Shown in pieces: positions 1 through 12,022 of a stretch of 64,000 bases of DNA. The notes beneath the pieces were generated by a model. The model made no database searches and was not told where the DNA came from. It was given only the letters and a program-made list of their open reading frames with translations. Each line of letters begins with the position of its first letter. The stretch's first letter is position 1. The position numbers and the translations under genes are program-made. Source of the DNA: Phanerochaete sordida (Eukaryota > Basidiomycota > Agaricomycetes > Polyporales > Phanerochaetaceae); NCBI GenBank assembly GCA_019973155.2, contig BPQB01000011.1:248001-312000 (forward strand), read 5' to 3'.

Positions 1-2078
1 CGAGCACGAGTACGGCGCACACAAGTGAGTACCGCGCGTGTCTCTGTAGAAGATGATGGGGTCACGGAGGTCGCCCCCCTGCTCTCTGATATTATAGCAT
101 CTCACCTGGAGCGCGCTGACCCGAGTCCGAGCGGATGTCTGGGGCGCCAGGGTGTCGGCCCCGGTTGACAGTAGTAGTTCGCTCGTCCACTTGTATGCGC
201 TCCCAGACGCTGGTGCTGATCGGTCTCTGTTTGCTGCGGCAGTTACCATCCGCTCCCGGTCGTCTTCGAACGCGCGAAGGGGGCAAAGTGAGTGACTTCT
301 GCCGCCACCTTCGCGGGAGCATCATCTGATGCTGCTGGCCGTCGCAGAGTCTGGGACCCGGAGGGCAATGAGTACATCGACATGCTCTCGGCATATTCGT
401 GCGTACCACTCGCTATCGCATTCATGCCAGCGCATCTGACCTACAATCCTATTCGTGAATAGTGCCGTGAACCAGGTCCGTGCATCAGACCGACCTTGAT
501 ACCCCCTGCTGTGCTGACAGTCTGCACGTCCAGGGACATTGCCACCCGCGAATTGTCGCAACGCTCGTAGAGCAGGCGCAGAAGCTTACTCTATCTTCGC
601 GCGCCTTCTACAATTCCCTCTTCGGTAGATATGCGCAGAAGGTCACAACTATGTTTGGCTTCGACATGGTTCTGCCCATGAACACGGGTGCTGAAGCAGT
701 TGAGACGTCCATCAAGCTCTCCCGCAAGTGGGCATATGAGAAGAAGGGCGTGCCGGAAGGCGAAGCGATCGTGCTCAGCGTCGCAGGGAACTTCCATGGG
801 CGAACTATTGGCGTTATAAGGTTTGTGTTTTATAATAGGTCTCCTACTATGCCACGTCAGTTACTGATTGCGGTCAACAACCCAGCATGAGCACGGACCC
901 GGAGAGCCGCACAGGCTTCGGACCCTACCTGCAAGGCGTCGGCCCTACCTTTGTTGACAATGGAGTTGTCAGGTCCATCCGCTATGGCGAGATCTCCGAC
1001 CTTGAACGTGCCTTGGAGCTCTACGGCTCCAAGGTTGCAGGCTTCCTCATCGAGCCGATTCAGGGCGAGGCAGGGTGAGTGTTAGCCCACTGCGCTGAGA
1101 TCTCGCTGCTCAATCCCACGCCAGGATCGTCGTGCCTCCTGCAGGGTACCTTGCCAAGGTGCGCGAGCTCTGCACGAAGCACCGAGTGCTCTTGATATGC
1201 GACGAGATCCAAACGGTACGCCCCCTCGGAGCGGCTTGATTGGAAATCTCTGATTGTCCTGCAGGGTCTCTGCCGCACTGGCAAGATGATGGCATACGAG
1301 TACGAGAACATCCGTCCCGACATGGTTCTTCTCGGCAAGGCCTTGTCAGGGGGCGGTAAGTCAACGCGCTCACCGTGACGTGAACCGGGGTAACTGATCT
1401 GCGCCCCCAGTGTACCCTGTATCGGCGGTCCTTGCTGACCGCGATGTGATGCTCTGCATCCGCCCCGGCGAACATGGAAGCACCTACGGCGGGTAAGTCT
1501 CTTTGTTTTTCGTACGATACGCCGCGCATGACGCCCGCAATCTTTCTAGCAACCCGCTGGGCTGTGCGGTCTCCATGACTGCGTTGGACGTCCTCGTGGA
1601 GGAGAAACTCGCGCAGCGGGCGTACGACCTGGGTGAGAAGTTCCGCGCGGGGATAATTGCGATCAAGTCGCCCCTGGTGAAGACTGTCCGTGGACTCGGA
1701 CTTCTGAACGCGGTCGTCATCGACGAGGAGAAGAGCACACGCGGAAGGACCGCTTGGCAGTTCTGCCTGCTTCTCAAGAGCCGCGGGGTGCTCGCGAAGC
1801 CGACGCATGTCAACATGTAAGTCGCCGTCGCCCCGCTTTTCGCTGCAGATTTTTACCGGCCCTCTCACAGCATCCGCTTCGCGCCTCCCCTCGTCATTTC
1901 CGAAGAAGAGCTGATGAAGGCCGTAAAGATCATCGCCGAGTGCCTCGAGGATCTTGACACGGTCAGTTCGCGTTTTTGTCTCGCTTAGCAGCAGGCTGAC
2001 GTTTTTTCTGCGCAGCTCGATGAAATTCCCGGCGAAGCTGATAGCGAGAAGGGTTTCAAGGAGGTTCTTGACGACTAG
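1..2078 (+). CDS. Ornithine aminotransferase, 5' end outside window
   Basis: PLP-dependent class III aminotransferase that converts ornithine and 2-oxoglutarate to glutamate-5-semialdehyde and glutamate in arginine/proline metabolism. The window opens inside the conserved N-terminal EHEYGAHNYHPLP block. Exons I join: ..24, 243-287, 348-398, 521-820, 886-1074, 1125-1215, 1265-1355, 1411-1492, 1550-1816, 1871-1961, 2016-2078 (TAG). Family blocks seen in order: [64 protein letters not shown], and [10 protein letters not shown], whose Lys is the PLP-binding lysine. All introns are 49-220 nt GT..AG. The first exon(s) lie upstream of base 1. Nothing looks broken. Identification is by motif recall, not by search. 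Confidence 0.93.
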
Positions 2079-4160
2079 AACTGTATTCATCCGATGACCG
2101 CTGCACATCTGGACAATTTTTGGCCCACGTCACCCTCTCGCATCTTGACTATGCTCTGTAATACTAATGGTGGTTGGCCCCTGTAGCATTCTTGTACACC
2201 TAATCAGTATCTCTGCTGCTGTTGGAACTCTTGCAATGCATGCCGGACGCGGTGATGTTCGACAGCGAGCGTCTCTGATGACACGGGCACACGGAGGCGC
2301 GGGCCTGATTTACGCGCAAGAACTTCGAAGAAATCTTTCCGAGAAAGGATCAAAGCAAAACGGATCGAGATGCGTACAGGCTCATGCTTCGCGGTTGGCT
2401 GTCACCCGAAAAGTTTCGTGCAGGATGCGGCAGGCAGGTGCGGGCCCGGCGCACTGCGCAGCAGAGCGAACCTAAGCGGCTGAAGTTTATAAGTTGAACG
2501 CGCAGACCCAACGCTGCTTTGCGCAAAGTGCGTGTCTGCTGCGTTTCTGCTGATAAGCTGCCGCTCATTTCTGGTCGACGCGGCACCTACCGCACACGTA
2601 AACAGGGTCGCCCTGCGCGGCGCCAGCACTGCAGTGCTGACGGGAGCTCCGGTGCAAGGTGAGTAGCTCTCGGCACATATCGAGGACGCACCCGCCGCTG
2701 AGCCCGCCTGCGGTCGTGGAGCAATACAATCCGGAGATAGGCGAGGCTGTGGGTGGGTGGCAGCCCGCCCCGCGCGCGCTGTACCGTCCCCGTGAGGCTG
2801 CGCAGCCCTCCTCCCGCGGGCTCCGCACGAGCGTCCGGGACGTCACGTCGACTATGCCTGATGCGCTCATGCATGCTTGCGCGTCCGTGCCGCCGTGATG
2901 GCCAAGTCGCGCGCAGGGTGCGCCGCGAGCTTCGCCGGATCATCGAGCCAATGTAATCTGGGGGCCGCGCCGTGCGTCAGGGACGATGGCCGTCGCTGTC
3001 AGATTGCCTGGCCTATACCGTAATCGTTAGCAACAAAAGGACAGGCCTGCAGGCTCGCACCGCGCCCCAACCCTCGCACTGCAGCCCCGCAGGTGATCGA
3101 TGCTTCCTCCTAACGGGAAGAGGAAACTCGGTGCCCCCGGCAGTTGATGCAGACCGTCGCCGTAGTCCGCACATGACGGTAACAGCTTGAGTAATTCTTA
3201 GAAGGCTGACACGGGATTGATGCAGGGCTCAAAGCACGGTGACGCAAGACATTAATATTGCCGCGAGGTGTCTCACAAGAAAACAAGAATACCTGGCGGC
3301 TTTGCGTTTGGAACGGAGAACGAAATGAAGCAGGAGCGTCGGTGCTGGACGGCGCAACTGCAGGCAGTCGATGGCAGGTAGGAGATCATTGTAGTACAGC
3401 TGCTATCGAAGTACTCATATTGCACCGCAGAACATGTCAAGAGGTTATCCCCAGTGGCTGCGAACAATATTTGCCTGAACTACAGCGGTTCCCTTTCTCG
3501 GAAGCGCTCCCGCCCCGAACGCATCTCCGACCGCCCGAGCTTCACGCTTGTCCGTGCCTCGCTCAAAGCAGGCCCTTACATCGGAAAGCCATCTATCACG
3601 GCGCCTCCGTCACTATTTGTCTGTAAGCCTAATTGGTTCCGAGGAGGCCCGTCACCGAGTCAATGCTGATAGCGACACACCTTGCCAAAGTCGCGGGATG
3701 CACCAATTTGAATACTGCCAAGTAAACGCTGCAGTGTCATGTCTGCTATCCACGCCCCGGATACCAAGCTTTACGGCAGCACGCCCTAAACCTGTGCGTC
3801 GTCCGTTACCGTTGCAAGTCTGACCCGGGAGAGACCGCGCGGAGCGAACGCCGCACGGCTGCGCAACGGCCTCCGTCGGACGCCAATTCTTATATCGTGC
3901 CAGGCGTAGCGCCTCATACCCGGGGCAGTCTGTAGCAGACGTCGCTCCAACAGCTCGCGTAGAACAAAACCTGTGCAGGGCACCATCTTTTGGCTCGCCT
4001 CCGGTTCCGCCGGGAAAGAGATCGGTGAGTCCATGCTGAGTTGCCCCAATACGGCTCCCTGCACGTCTGATTGAACGAGACCCTGCTTAATCACGACAAC
4101 AGCGTGTTGTAGGAGGCTTTCTTCGGACGGCCTTTATGCTCGAGTGGCGCCTGCCCCAGA
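2079..4160. other. Gene-poor tract, nothing recognised
   Basis: No reading frame here shows codon bias, recognisable domains or a convincing set of splice sites. Open frames on both strands are short and low in conserved character. It may hold decayed repeats or non-coding transcripts, but I see no terminal repeats or poly-A tract to support that. Confidence 0.4.
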
Positions 4161-4164
4161 GGTC

Positions 4165-4171
4165 TATATAT
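4165..4171 (+). promoter_or_regulatory. TATA box of the small Zn2Cys6 gene
   Basis: TATATAT sits about 95 bases before the ATG at 4259, a usual distance for basidiomycete TATA promoters with short leaders. Confidence 0.5.
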
Positions 4172-4258
4172 GCCGGACGTGAAACCTAGGGCGCCACTCT
4201 CCATTCCACCGTCGGCACAATACCCCCTCGTTGGCGCACGATACGACCCGCCCCCATC

Positions 4259-4558
4259 ATGAACACGAATGAGGTGTGTCAGCGCGTTAGCTGCTTCGCT
4301 GAAGAGACAATAAACGTCTCGCTTCAGCCTAGCAATAGTGCCCCGGGGCCCCAGCAGGAAGGAGAAGTTCCTCGGATACCCAGGCGGACACCTATGGCCT
4401 GCTCCTTCTGCAGAGGTGCGCGCTCGCCCCACATCATTCCCGGTAGGTCTTTGTCAGCGCTGACTAGCGACGCAGGACGCAAGCTCAAGTGTGATGGGCG
4501 CACGACATGCGGGAACTGCGAGCGGCGCGGGATCCCATGCACCTACGTACCCGTGTAG
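4259..4558 (+). CDS. Very small Zn2Cys6 (Gal4-type) zinc-cluster protein
   Basis: Exons 4259-4415 and 4476-4558 give 79 residues. Residues from about 46 on form a binuclear cluster: ACSFCRG, then RKLKCDG, then CGNCERRGIPCTYVP, so all six cysteines are present with the normal basic loop. The intron lies after CRG, a place often interrupted in basidiomycete zinc-cluster genes. Known members are nuclear DNA-binding transcription factors of several hundred residues. This one stops right after the cluster. Either it is a stand-alone DNA-binding peptide, or a further splice (GT at 4549 or nearby) leads to downstream exons I could not establish; a Ser-rich frame follows at about 4635-4760. Function beyond DNA binding is unknown. 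Confidence 0.6.
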   Translation: MNTNEVCQRVSCFAEETINVSLQPSNSAPGPQQEGEVPRIPRRTPMACSFCRGARSPHIIPGRSLSALTSDAGRKLKCDGRTTCGNCERRGIPCTYVPV

Positions 4559-4642
4559 GTGCTTCCGCAACACAATCACCAGCTGCGATCAGAGCGCTGA
4601 TACTGCATTCCCGCTCTAGGGCTGCTCAGCAGAAGTAGCTCT

Positions 4643-6460
4643 GTGCCCCCGTCCGCGGTGGATGCTGGCAGCTATCTCGACGGTCCCGGTGTTCTGGGAC
4701 GGCTGGCCGTCTCGTTAGCTTTCAGACCTCCTGTATCTATGATGCCCCGCTCACTGCAGCCACAGTGTAATTTATCCTCTTGCGTCTACGACATGCACGG
4801 ATGGCCGCCCCGATTCGTGGGCTGCCTCCTCGACCGGACCGCTTCCACGCGTCCAGACCCGCCTACGTCATAACAGGCTGTGGTGCTCTGGACTTTAGGG
4901 AGGAGGTCGCCGAGCGGACGTAGTCAAGCTGCATCCTGGCTATCGTGTGCTGCGACCGCGTCCAGGCCCCTCGACGCTAGGTCGTCTAAGGCAGGTTGGC
5001 ACAAAGAAAACGGGGGGCTCGAGCCGGGTGACAACCGCAAGGCGGGGCACGCGCTGGCGTATAGCGTCCGATTTCAAGGCGATCCCTGCCCCGATGCCGC
5101 GTGATCGCGGTACCTGACGTCGAGGCGGCCCAGACGATCCCGACGCGGACACACAACGCAAACAAAACCCGTTAGGCTGTGCACCCGCGCGACAGGCATA
5201 TCACACGCGAGTGCGCCCACTGGCCTTTATCCCCGATAATGACGGTAGGTGCGGTCGCCGTATTCAAAGAGCGGTCATAAGACGAGGCATCGATTCGCGC
5301 CACACAGCCTCGGCCATGACTGCTGATAGCCCGTGCCATGGTGCGCCGGGCCCAGTGCTAGCCCACCCACCTGACAGCGACACCCGCCGTCATGCTGCTT
5401 GCGCGCTGGAGCTGTACAGCTCACCCGTTTCATGCTCGCGCGGTCCCGCGGTCGGAGGGTCTGGCGGGAGCGGGGCGCGACTCAGCGGCATGGCGGGCAC
5501 ACTTTAGAGTCGTTAACCGCGGCCGACGCCCACCTTGCAGTGCAGGGAACACGTAAGGGGTATCGCCGCCTGCCGCACCGTACAGTGCAAACTGCTCGCG
5601 CTACACAGCGTTCAGCGCCCGGCCATAACTTTGTTTGCCATGGCAGACTAGCAAACGCTGCGGTACGTGCCTGTGAACAGCGGGACCGGAGATATCACTG
5701 CCGAAGCGCGGAAAGCCCCGCGGCGGGCTGTTAATTCGGGTTCATGTTCGAAAATCTCACTTTATCTATGTTGCGACGGCTCTGAGCATCAGTAAAATTA
5801 CAGCGGTGTGCGTGTCAGGTACGCACCATACCATACGCTAGCTGGCGTCTTGCAATAGGCTTAGCCCGACGCATTTCGCATTTCTATTTCAGAGAAAGCG
5901 GTGGCGGCCGACATGTACGCTCGACACTACCCTCCACGAGGTGATACATGAATCTATGGGAGAATCATTAAGTCCTCGAGCATACTGCTGATCAGCTACT
6001 GTCACCTCTGAATTGATCAAGGCTATCGGACCCTTCCGGCTGAGATGCTGTCTCGGCAGTGGGCGACGTTGTCTGGGATTCGACCCGCAGCTAAACGTGT
6101 GGCACTCGTTTTTCACTCACACATTAACTACAGACGCACACCGCGTGCGTCGCAGATGCTACTGCCGCCGGACCTGAGAGAAATCGCGCATCACCGTTGG
6201 TCAGCTGCAGCACATCTGCACGACTGGATCTCGCGCACTCACCCCATCCATGTCCAGCATCGAAGAGTCCGATCTGAGCATGAGCCAAGTCATCAATCAC
6301 AACTGAAGCTTGCGACCCTGGCTTCCTGGCTTCCTCGCTTCACACTTGCTTCTGGCGACCGAAGGCCCCTGCACATCCTGCACGATCTCGGTTGGATCAT
6401 GGCCCATGTATTCCGAACGGGTACCCGTGTATCGTCTAGGCTCGTCGTAAGTACGTCTCC
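4643..6460. other. Gene-poor tract, nothing recognised
   Basis: Apart from a possible continuation of the zinc-cluster gene near its left edge, I find no supported gene, RNA or element. Frames on both strands look random and Arg/Pro-rich, as expected of GC-rich non-coding DNA. Confidence 0.4.
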
Positions 6461-8598
6461 TCATTGTCCGTGGTGAGTCCAATCCGCGTCGCAACCCGCT
6501 CCCGCCGCACTATCTACGCCCGCCAGCCCCGCCGCAGCGGCAGCGCGGGGCAGGGCTGTGCCCCTGCTTCCATTCAGTGCGTCCGCCGCGCGCGCGCCCG
6601 CACCGAAGAGCTCGCTGCTCGGCGACGGCGCCTCGACCGGCGAGTGCGCGAGCACGACGCTCGCCGTGATGCTGTTGCTCCGGCTCACCGACGGCGAGCC
6701 CGCGACCTCGCTCATCGTGAGCGTGTTCGCGCGCGTCGGCGGCCGCGAGAGCGTGTGCGCCGAGCGGTCGCCGCCGAGCGGCCCGCTCGCGAGGCTCATC
6801 AGCTCGCGCGAGCCCAGCGACTCGATCGTCGGCATCCGCTGGATGATCTTCCCGACGACGGGCACGTAGTAGTCGTCGTCGTCGCGCCCGTAGGAGTCCG
6901 CCGGCGAGGGCAGCGTGTCGTCTGCGTAGTGTGCGCCGTCGTGTCCGTGTCCGTGGCGGCCGTCGTGCTCGTGCTCGTCTCCGTCGCGCTGCGCGAGCTC
7001 CAACCCGGCCTCGGTCTCGCGCGCGACCTGCTCCATCATGGCGCGGAAACGCTCGACGAAGATCTCCATCTCCTCCTGCGTGGCGCCACGCCGCGCCGGG
7101 TCCGGGGCACCCTGCCCACCTGTCGCCGGCGGCACGCCAGGCGTGGCGGAGAGGGCGTGTGCGCCGGGCGCGCTGCCGTAATGCGAAGATCCCGCGTCCG
7201 GCGGTGCAGAAAGATCTTCCGCAGAGGAGCCCGTGCTCGCGGCGTCGCGGTCGTGCGCAAAGCGGATCGTGGTGCTGCCGTGCCCGTCAGACGACAGCAG
7301 CGAGCGGTCCGCGCTTAGCGGCCGCACGGGTCGTGGCCGCACGTCCGCTGACAGGCGGTCCGCGCTGATGCGGGACTGGGATCGTCGCAGCGTACGCGGC
7401 CGGGAGCTGCTGGAGACCGCAGTGAGGCTGCTCTCGTGGGTCAGGTCGCTCGTCGAGGCCGCCGAGTCCTTGCGCAGCATCCGCGGAGCCACTATCGGCG
7501 TCGTGGAGGTGGAGACCATGGTGTGCAGGCTTCGAGTGGAAGACGAGTTGAGCGTCTCCGCTCTCGCACCAAAGGCCATCGAGTGGGAGTGCGTCCGTGC
7601 ACCTCTTCGCCGGCGCGGGGCACGAGTGGCAAGGTATCGGTGTGATACGCCGTGATAGGTAACCTGCGGGGGCGGTTAGGGCCTCGCCAGCAATTCATCA
7701 GTGTAGGGCGGCTTACGAGAATCAGCGCGGTGAGAACCAGGCGGACGATGGAGCCTGCAAGCCACGATCCCCACGCTACAGCATTGCTACCGCTGCATTG
7801 CAGTCCCGTGCCCGTCCAGACGACGTCGATGTCCCAATGACACCGTCCTTGCGCCGATAAAGCAGGGTCTGCAGAATGTCTCCATATCGCCACGAATGCT
7901 AGGTTGGCGACGGCGGGTCCGAGTAGCAGTAGAGACGCTGCGTAGTCAAAGAGAGCAGAGATGCGCACATGTAAGGAACGCGTGTGATACTGTCGGCGCA
8001 GCTGGGGCAGAAAAAATGACAGAAGGAGGGGCAACAGGGCGGAAGCAAGAGAAAGCGCGGAGGCAGTGCCGAGGACCAGCAGAACAATTTGACGGTCCCG
8101 CGCTGTATAAATAGTGAAGGCGACAAAGTAGCGGACCGTGGTATACACGCCCCACGCGGCTGCGGAAGCCGAACATTAGCTTTCAGAACTTTGACATCAT
8201 ACAAATTGATGACATAAAGTCTCACCAATGACACCCTTTAGAACGCGCTTCGCCCAACGGAGCCGGCGCAGCTTGGCACGGATCTGCAGCTCCCAGTGCC
8301 GCTTTCGCTCAGTTGCAGAGAGCGGGTCGCCCGCGAGGGAGAGCGCTGTCGTCCATGAGGCCCGATGGGACTCGGAGTAGACGGGTTGGCTTGCGAGGAT
8401 GTCCTGGTAGGCAGCCGAGGGGCCATAGGGGCCGTTGAGCAGCGGCTCGGTGGGGTGGGAGCCTTCCGAGGTGGACGTGCGCAGCGTCACGCCGGAGAGC
8501 GAGAGGTCGTGCGGGCCGCGGCTGTTCCGGAGCGGCTGCGCGGAGGGCGGAGGGGTATCGTTGGCGAAGAGGGCCTGGTGAAGGTACAGCGCGGCCAT
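6461..8598 (-). CDS. Multi-pass membrane protein with long Ser-rich tail, function unknown
   Basis: Exons 8598-8226, 8159-7717 and 7663-6461 give 672 residues (2019 nt, divisible by three). The first exon codes a polar N-terminus ending in basic RAKLRRLRWAKR. The second holds about four hydrophobic segments, including IVLLVLGTASALSLASALL and WLAGSIVRLVLTALILV. The third is a roughly 400-residue Ser/Thr/Arg-rich cytosolic-looking tail with a His-rich stretch (HEHDGRHGHGHD) and an acidic patch. An acceptor-like site just upstream (about 8620) suggests an intron in the leader. The layout, a short membrane core with a long phosphorylatable tail, resembles orphan fungal receptor-like proteins, but I do not recognise the family. 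It is divergent to the gene at 9645. Confidence 0.72.
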
Positions 8599-9644
8599 GC
8601 ACTCGTCGTGTCGGTCTCTGTGGGTGCGAAGGTGGGAGTGGGTCAGGAACGAGGAGGTGACGAAGCGGAGGGCCGTCGCGCACCTGGGCCGCTAGCGTCG
8701 GGCGATGTGGTCGGGTCTGAGACAGACGACTGTCTCAGCACACTGCCATGAGAGCGGGAGGAGCTGGAGGACGGCGGGCAAGCGCTCCGCAGGAGGACTG
8801 CCTGTGAACCTGTTTATCGGCATCAGCGGGTGGCGTTGCGTGGTGATCAGAGCCAATCTGACTGAGACACATTGCTGCACTCACGCTCATATCCGGCAAC
8901 TGTCCAAGAACCTCGTCCCCGCGTTGCACGCTCTCAGCGCCGCACATCCGTCGCTTAGAATCCCAGGGCCCGTCGTCGAGGGGACCTACTTCGGTGGCAG
9001 TAGTGCGCCGCTTGTGCGAACGTCGGCGTTTGGCAGGAACGCCAGCCCAGCTCTTGCGCACGACAGGTCTTCTAGAAGCGGCACACCGCGAGCTTGGAGC
9101 ACCTGCACCGGCTACACAGGCCTACACAGGCTCGCCAGCAACCTAGACCGCAGAAGTCGTTGCGCATCAGCCGCCGGCGCACTCACAGGAAGAACCCCAG
9201 CGCAAGCGCACGGCGCAGGGCTCGGCAGATTTTCGGACTTCGATCCAGAGCACTGCCGAGCACTGCATGATATCGCACGATGGCGGGACGCCTTGCAGCA
9301 TCGTCGTTCGCAATGGTGTGCAAGGCTGAGTGTCATCGACCGCCGCGGATGGAAATGCAAGTGTATTGCAGTAATAAACCAGCTAGTAGCGAATCCTTAC
9401 CAGGTAGCCGCCGCTGTTAGCACACGTAATAAAGACTCGCTTAGTCCACTTTGTTACCCGCCCTTACACCCTGTTGTTACCCCTCTATCACTTCCGGTAT
9501 TAGGATGCTCCTTGCAGCCCTGAGGTGATTCGGTATCACCACCGCTCCTCTGGACTCATCCCATCACCGCCATGTCCGCCACATACAGATTGTTGTGAGC
9601 AGGCTGCTACGTCTGCAGCCACAACGTCAGCAGCGACAGTCGCC
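8599..9644. other. Divergent intergenic region of two membrane-protein genes
   Basis: About 1 kb between two genes reading outwards. It must carry both promoters and 5' leaders, possibly with a leader intron for each gene. No clear TATA box or repeat was seen. Confidence 0.4.
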
Positions 9645-11128
9645 ATGTCGTGGTCGAGAAGAGACTCTGCTTCATCTGTCCACACCACCTCCAGCCATCA
9701 GCAAAACGCCGACGAGGGTGCCCCCGGGCAGCCGCTCTTGAACAACCCAAGACACACTCAGACAGCCTCAAGATACGGAGCTATCGACGCCCACGATGCC
9801 AGCGGGGACCGCACACCACGCGCCAGCAGGCGGTCCAGCCCGGAGGTCTGGAGACGTGACTCCCAGTTAAACCAAGTGCCAGAGGAGGAGACCGGCGCCG
9901 GAGAAGGCGCAGACGAGGACGACGAGGACGATCTGGAGGCGATAGAATGGTCGCTCGAGCAGCAGGGCCTGTACGCCGGTGCGTGACCCACACCCCGCAG
10001 CGCGATCAGCAGCTGACCGCCATGCAGGCTCCTACCGGTGGGTCGTCGCACTGTACACCTTCGTGCCGCTCAGCTCGCTGCTGCTGCTCGCCTTCCTCGC
10101 ATACTGCCCTTACCTCTTCTGGAACCTCCCGACGACCCCTCCTGAGCCGCACCCGCCGTACTTCCCCGCGCCGCTGCCCTATGTCCTCGCCGCGTCCGGC
10201 ATGTGGTCGCTCGCATACCTCCTGCGCACGCCCGTCTTCGCCGCCGTGTCCGCCGCGCTCGGCGGCGCGCCGCCGGTGCTCGCGACGCTCGCGTTCCACG
10301 CGCTGCACGTGCTGCTGTACAACGCGCTGCGCCTCGCGCCGCTCGCGCTCCTGCGCATCCGCGGCGGCATGGCGCACGACCGTGCGAGCTGGCGCGACCC
10401 CGCGTTCGCGCGCGTCTGGTGGGTCGCGCTCGGCTGGGCCGCGACCGACGTCGCCGTCGGCATCGCGCAGAGCTACGCGCAGCTCGCGCTCTACCGCGCC
10501 GTCATGGTCCCGCCCGAGCGCGTGCAGCAGGTGCTCGCGCACAGCGCCGGCGCCGGCGCGAGCATGACGAGCCTCCTCGCCGCGGACCTCGAGGAGGCGC
10601 TCCCGCTCAGCCCGCGCTCGGACACGCCGAAGGCGGGCAGCGTGCCGACGACGCTCGACGACGCGATCCGCGCGGCCGTCGACCAGGACCTGGAACAGCT
10701 TGTGAATCTCAAGGACCGGGAGGACGTGGAAGAGATCTACGGTCTGCCTCCCATTGTGAGTTCCTGCCGTCCGCCTGGTGTCTCGGCGCTGACCCTGCGC
10801 GCAGAAAATACCCGTGTTCGTGTCTTGTCTGCAACGCATCGACTCTATCCTGCTCTCCACCGGAATCACGCTGACGCTCTCGGCGTCGTATCTCAACTCT
10901 GCGCTCTCGCTGCCCATCTCTACCAACGCCCTCACGCACCCGCCGACGAGCAACCGCCCGTTCCACATCGCCTTCCCATGCATCGTCCTGCTCAATCTGT
11001 TTCTGAACCTCATCTACACGCCGCTCGTCCTGCCGCGCATCGGCGTGCACACCACAGCGTACATCGGCTTCCTGCTCGGGCTCGGCACGTTCTTCACGGG
11101 CCTCGGGCTGTGGGGCGCATTGGCTTAG
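9645..11128 (+). CDS. Conserved-looking multi-pass membrane protein, function unknown
   Basis: Exons 9645-9978, 10028-10755 and 10805-11128 give 461 residues. ATG 9645 was chosen because it has a good context (cgccATGtc) and starts a typical Ser-rich cytosolic N-terminus; an earlier in-frame ATG at 9525 adds low-complexity sequence. Residues 1-110 are polar and acidic and end before YRWVVALYTFVPLSSLLLLA. About eight hydrophobic segments follow in two blocks, separated by a charged linker (DDAIRAAVDQDLEQLVNLKDRED). The last exon has three segments, ending LGTFFTGLGLWGALA. The polytopic design with a central hydrophilic loop suits an endomembrane or vacuolar protein. I cannot name the family. 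Confidence 0.75.
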
Positions 11129-12022
11129 CTACTCAAGTTGCTCTACTCTGCTCTATCTTGCTTCGTATGCGATGTAACATAGGTTTTCGTGCACACAAGG
11201 AATTATGATGAACATCATATATTGGAAAGAACTATAGAGACATGGAAGACGAGCGCAGACCTGAAGATCTTGAGTCAGTACGACGTCGTTTGCAAGCCGT
11301 GAGAGGAGAATCAGGTTCTCGATGCGTTTCAGCTGGTACCCAGCCCCCCTCACTTTGTACACTGGAGGGTTTGGTGTAGGCTGAGCACATTCTGTCCGCC
11401 CATCGAATAGAATTTCATCCGATGGGATGTCAAGAAATGAGGCTCACCAATTGACCACATTAAACCATCCCACAGCTACAGTACAAGGACATACATCTAG
11501 GGGGAGAAGAGTCAGCAAAGAGGACTTGCAGAGGTAGAGCAAGCGAGGGGTCAGACAAGGCTGAAACTTTATGGTAGTAGATCTCCACATTGTGTGTTCG
11601 GACAGCAGTTGGAAATGGTACTATCGGAATCATCACTGAAAGAAGGCTCGGAGGCGGGACTCACCATCTACAGAACGCTGCACAGGCTTCGGGGACGCGA
11701 GCACGACGTCGAGGTCGTCGGAGAGAACAGGCAGACGCGACGCGCGAAAAATGCGAATTTGAAGGGTAGGGTTCGAGCTCCGCCTGAAAGCTAGCCGAGA
11801 AAATCAGTCACCAGAACTATTGGCGATCGGCGGGATCGAATCGGTGTTCGCACACCTTCGAGCCGCTTCGAGGTCCCGCCTGCGCGCAAAGCGTTCAAGT
11901 ATTCCTCCGCCAACGTGAGTTCCAGCTTCCTACCACACCCTCGTATACCCCACACGCCTCTGCGCCACCTCTCTTTCTCTCACAGACCACCCTCACAACC
12001 CGCCCTCGACTGACAGAACGCC
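11129..12022. other. Intergenic region with weak minus-strand coding signs
   Basis: On the minus strand around 11700-11640 a frame reads SDDLDVVLASPKPVQRSVD next to a good donor (atGGTGAGT), and one at about 11340-11250 reads KVRGAGYQLKRIENLILLSRL. These could be exons of a small unrecognised gene reading towards 11150, but I could not join them into one frame. The right end, about 11900-12022, is a pyrimidine-rich leader for the Fes1 gene. Confidence 0.3.

Noticed and set aside
1110..2108. 332-codon minus-strand frame across the aminotransferase
   Set aside because: It is the antisense of conserved exons and spans introns of the real gene; the composition is a shadow of GC-rich plus-strand codons.
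6464..7318. 284-codon plus-strand frame
   Set aside because: Arg-rich antisense shadow of the Ser-rich tail exon of the membrane protein on the minus strand.
10006..11013. 335-codon minus-strand frame
   Set aside because: Arg/Glu-rich shadow of the plus-strand membrane protein; it crosses that gene's introns.
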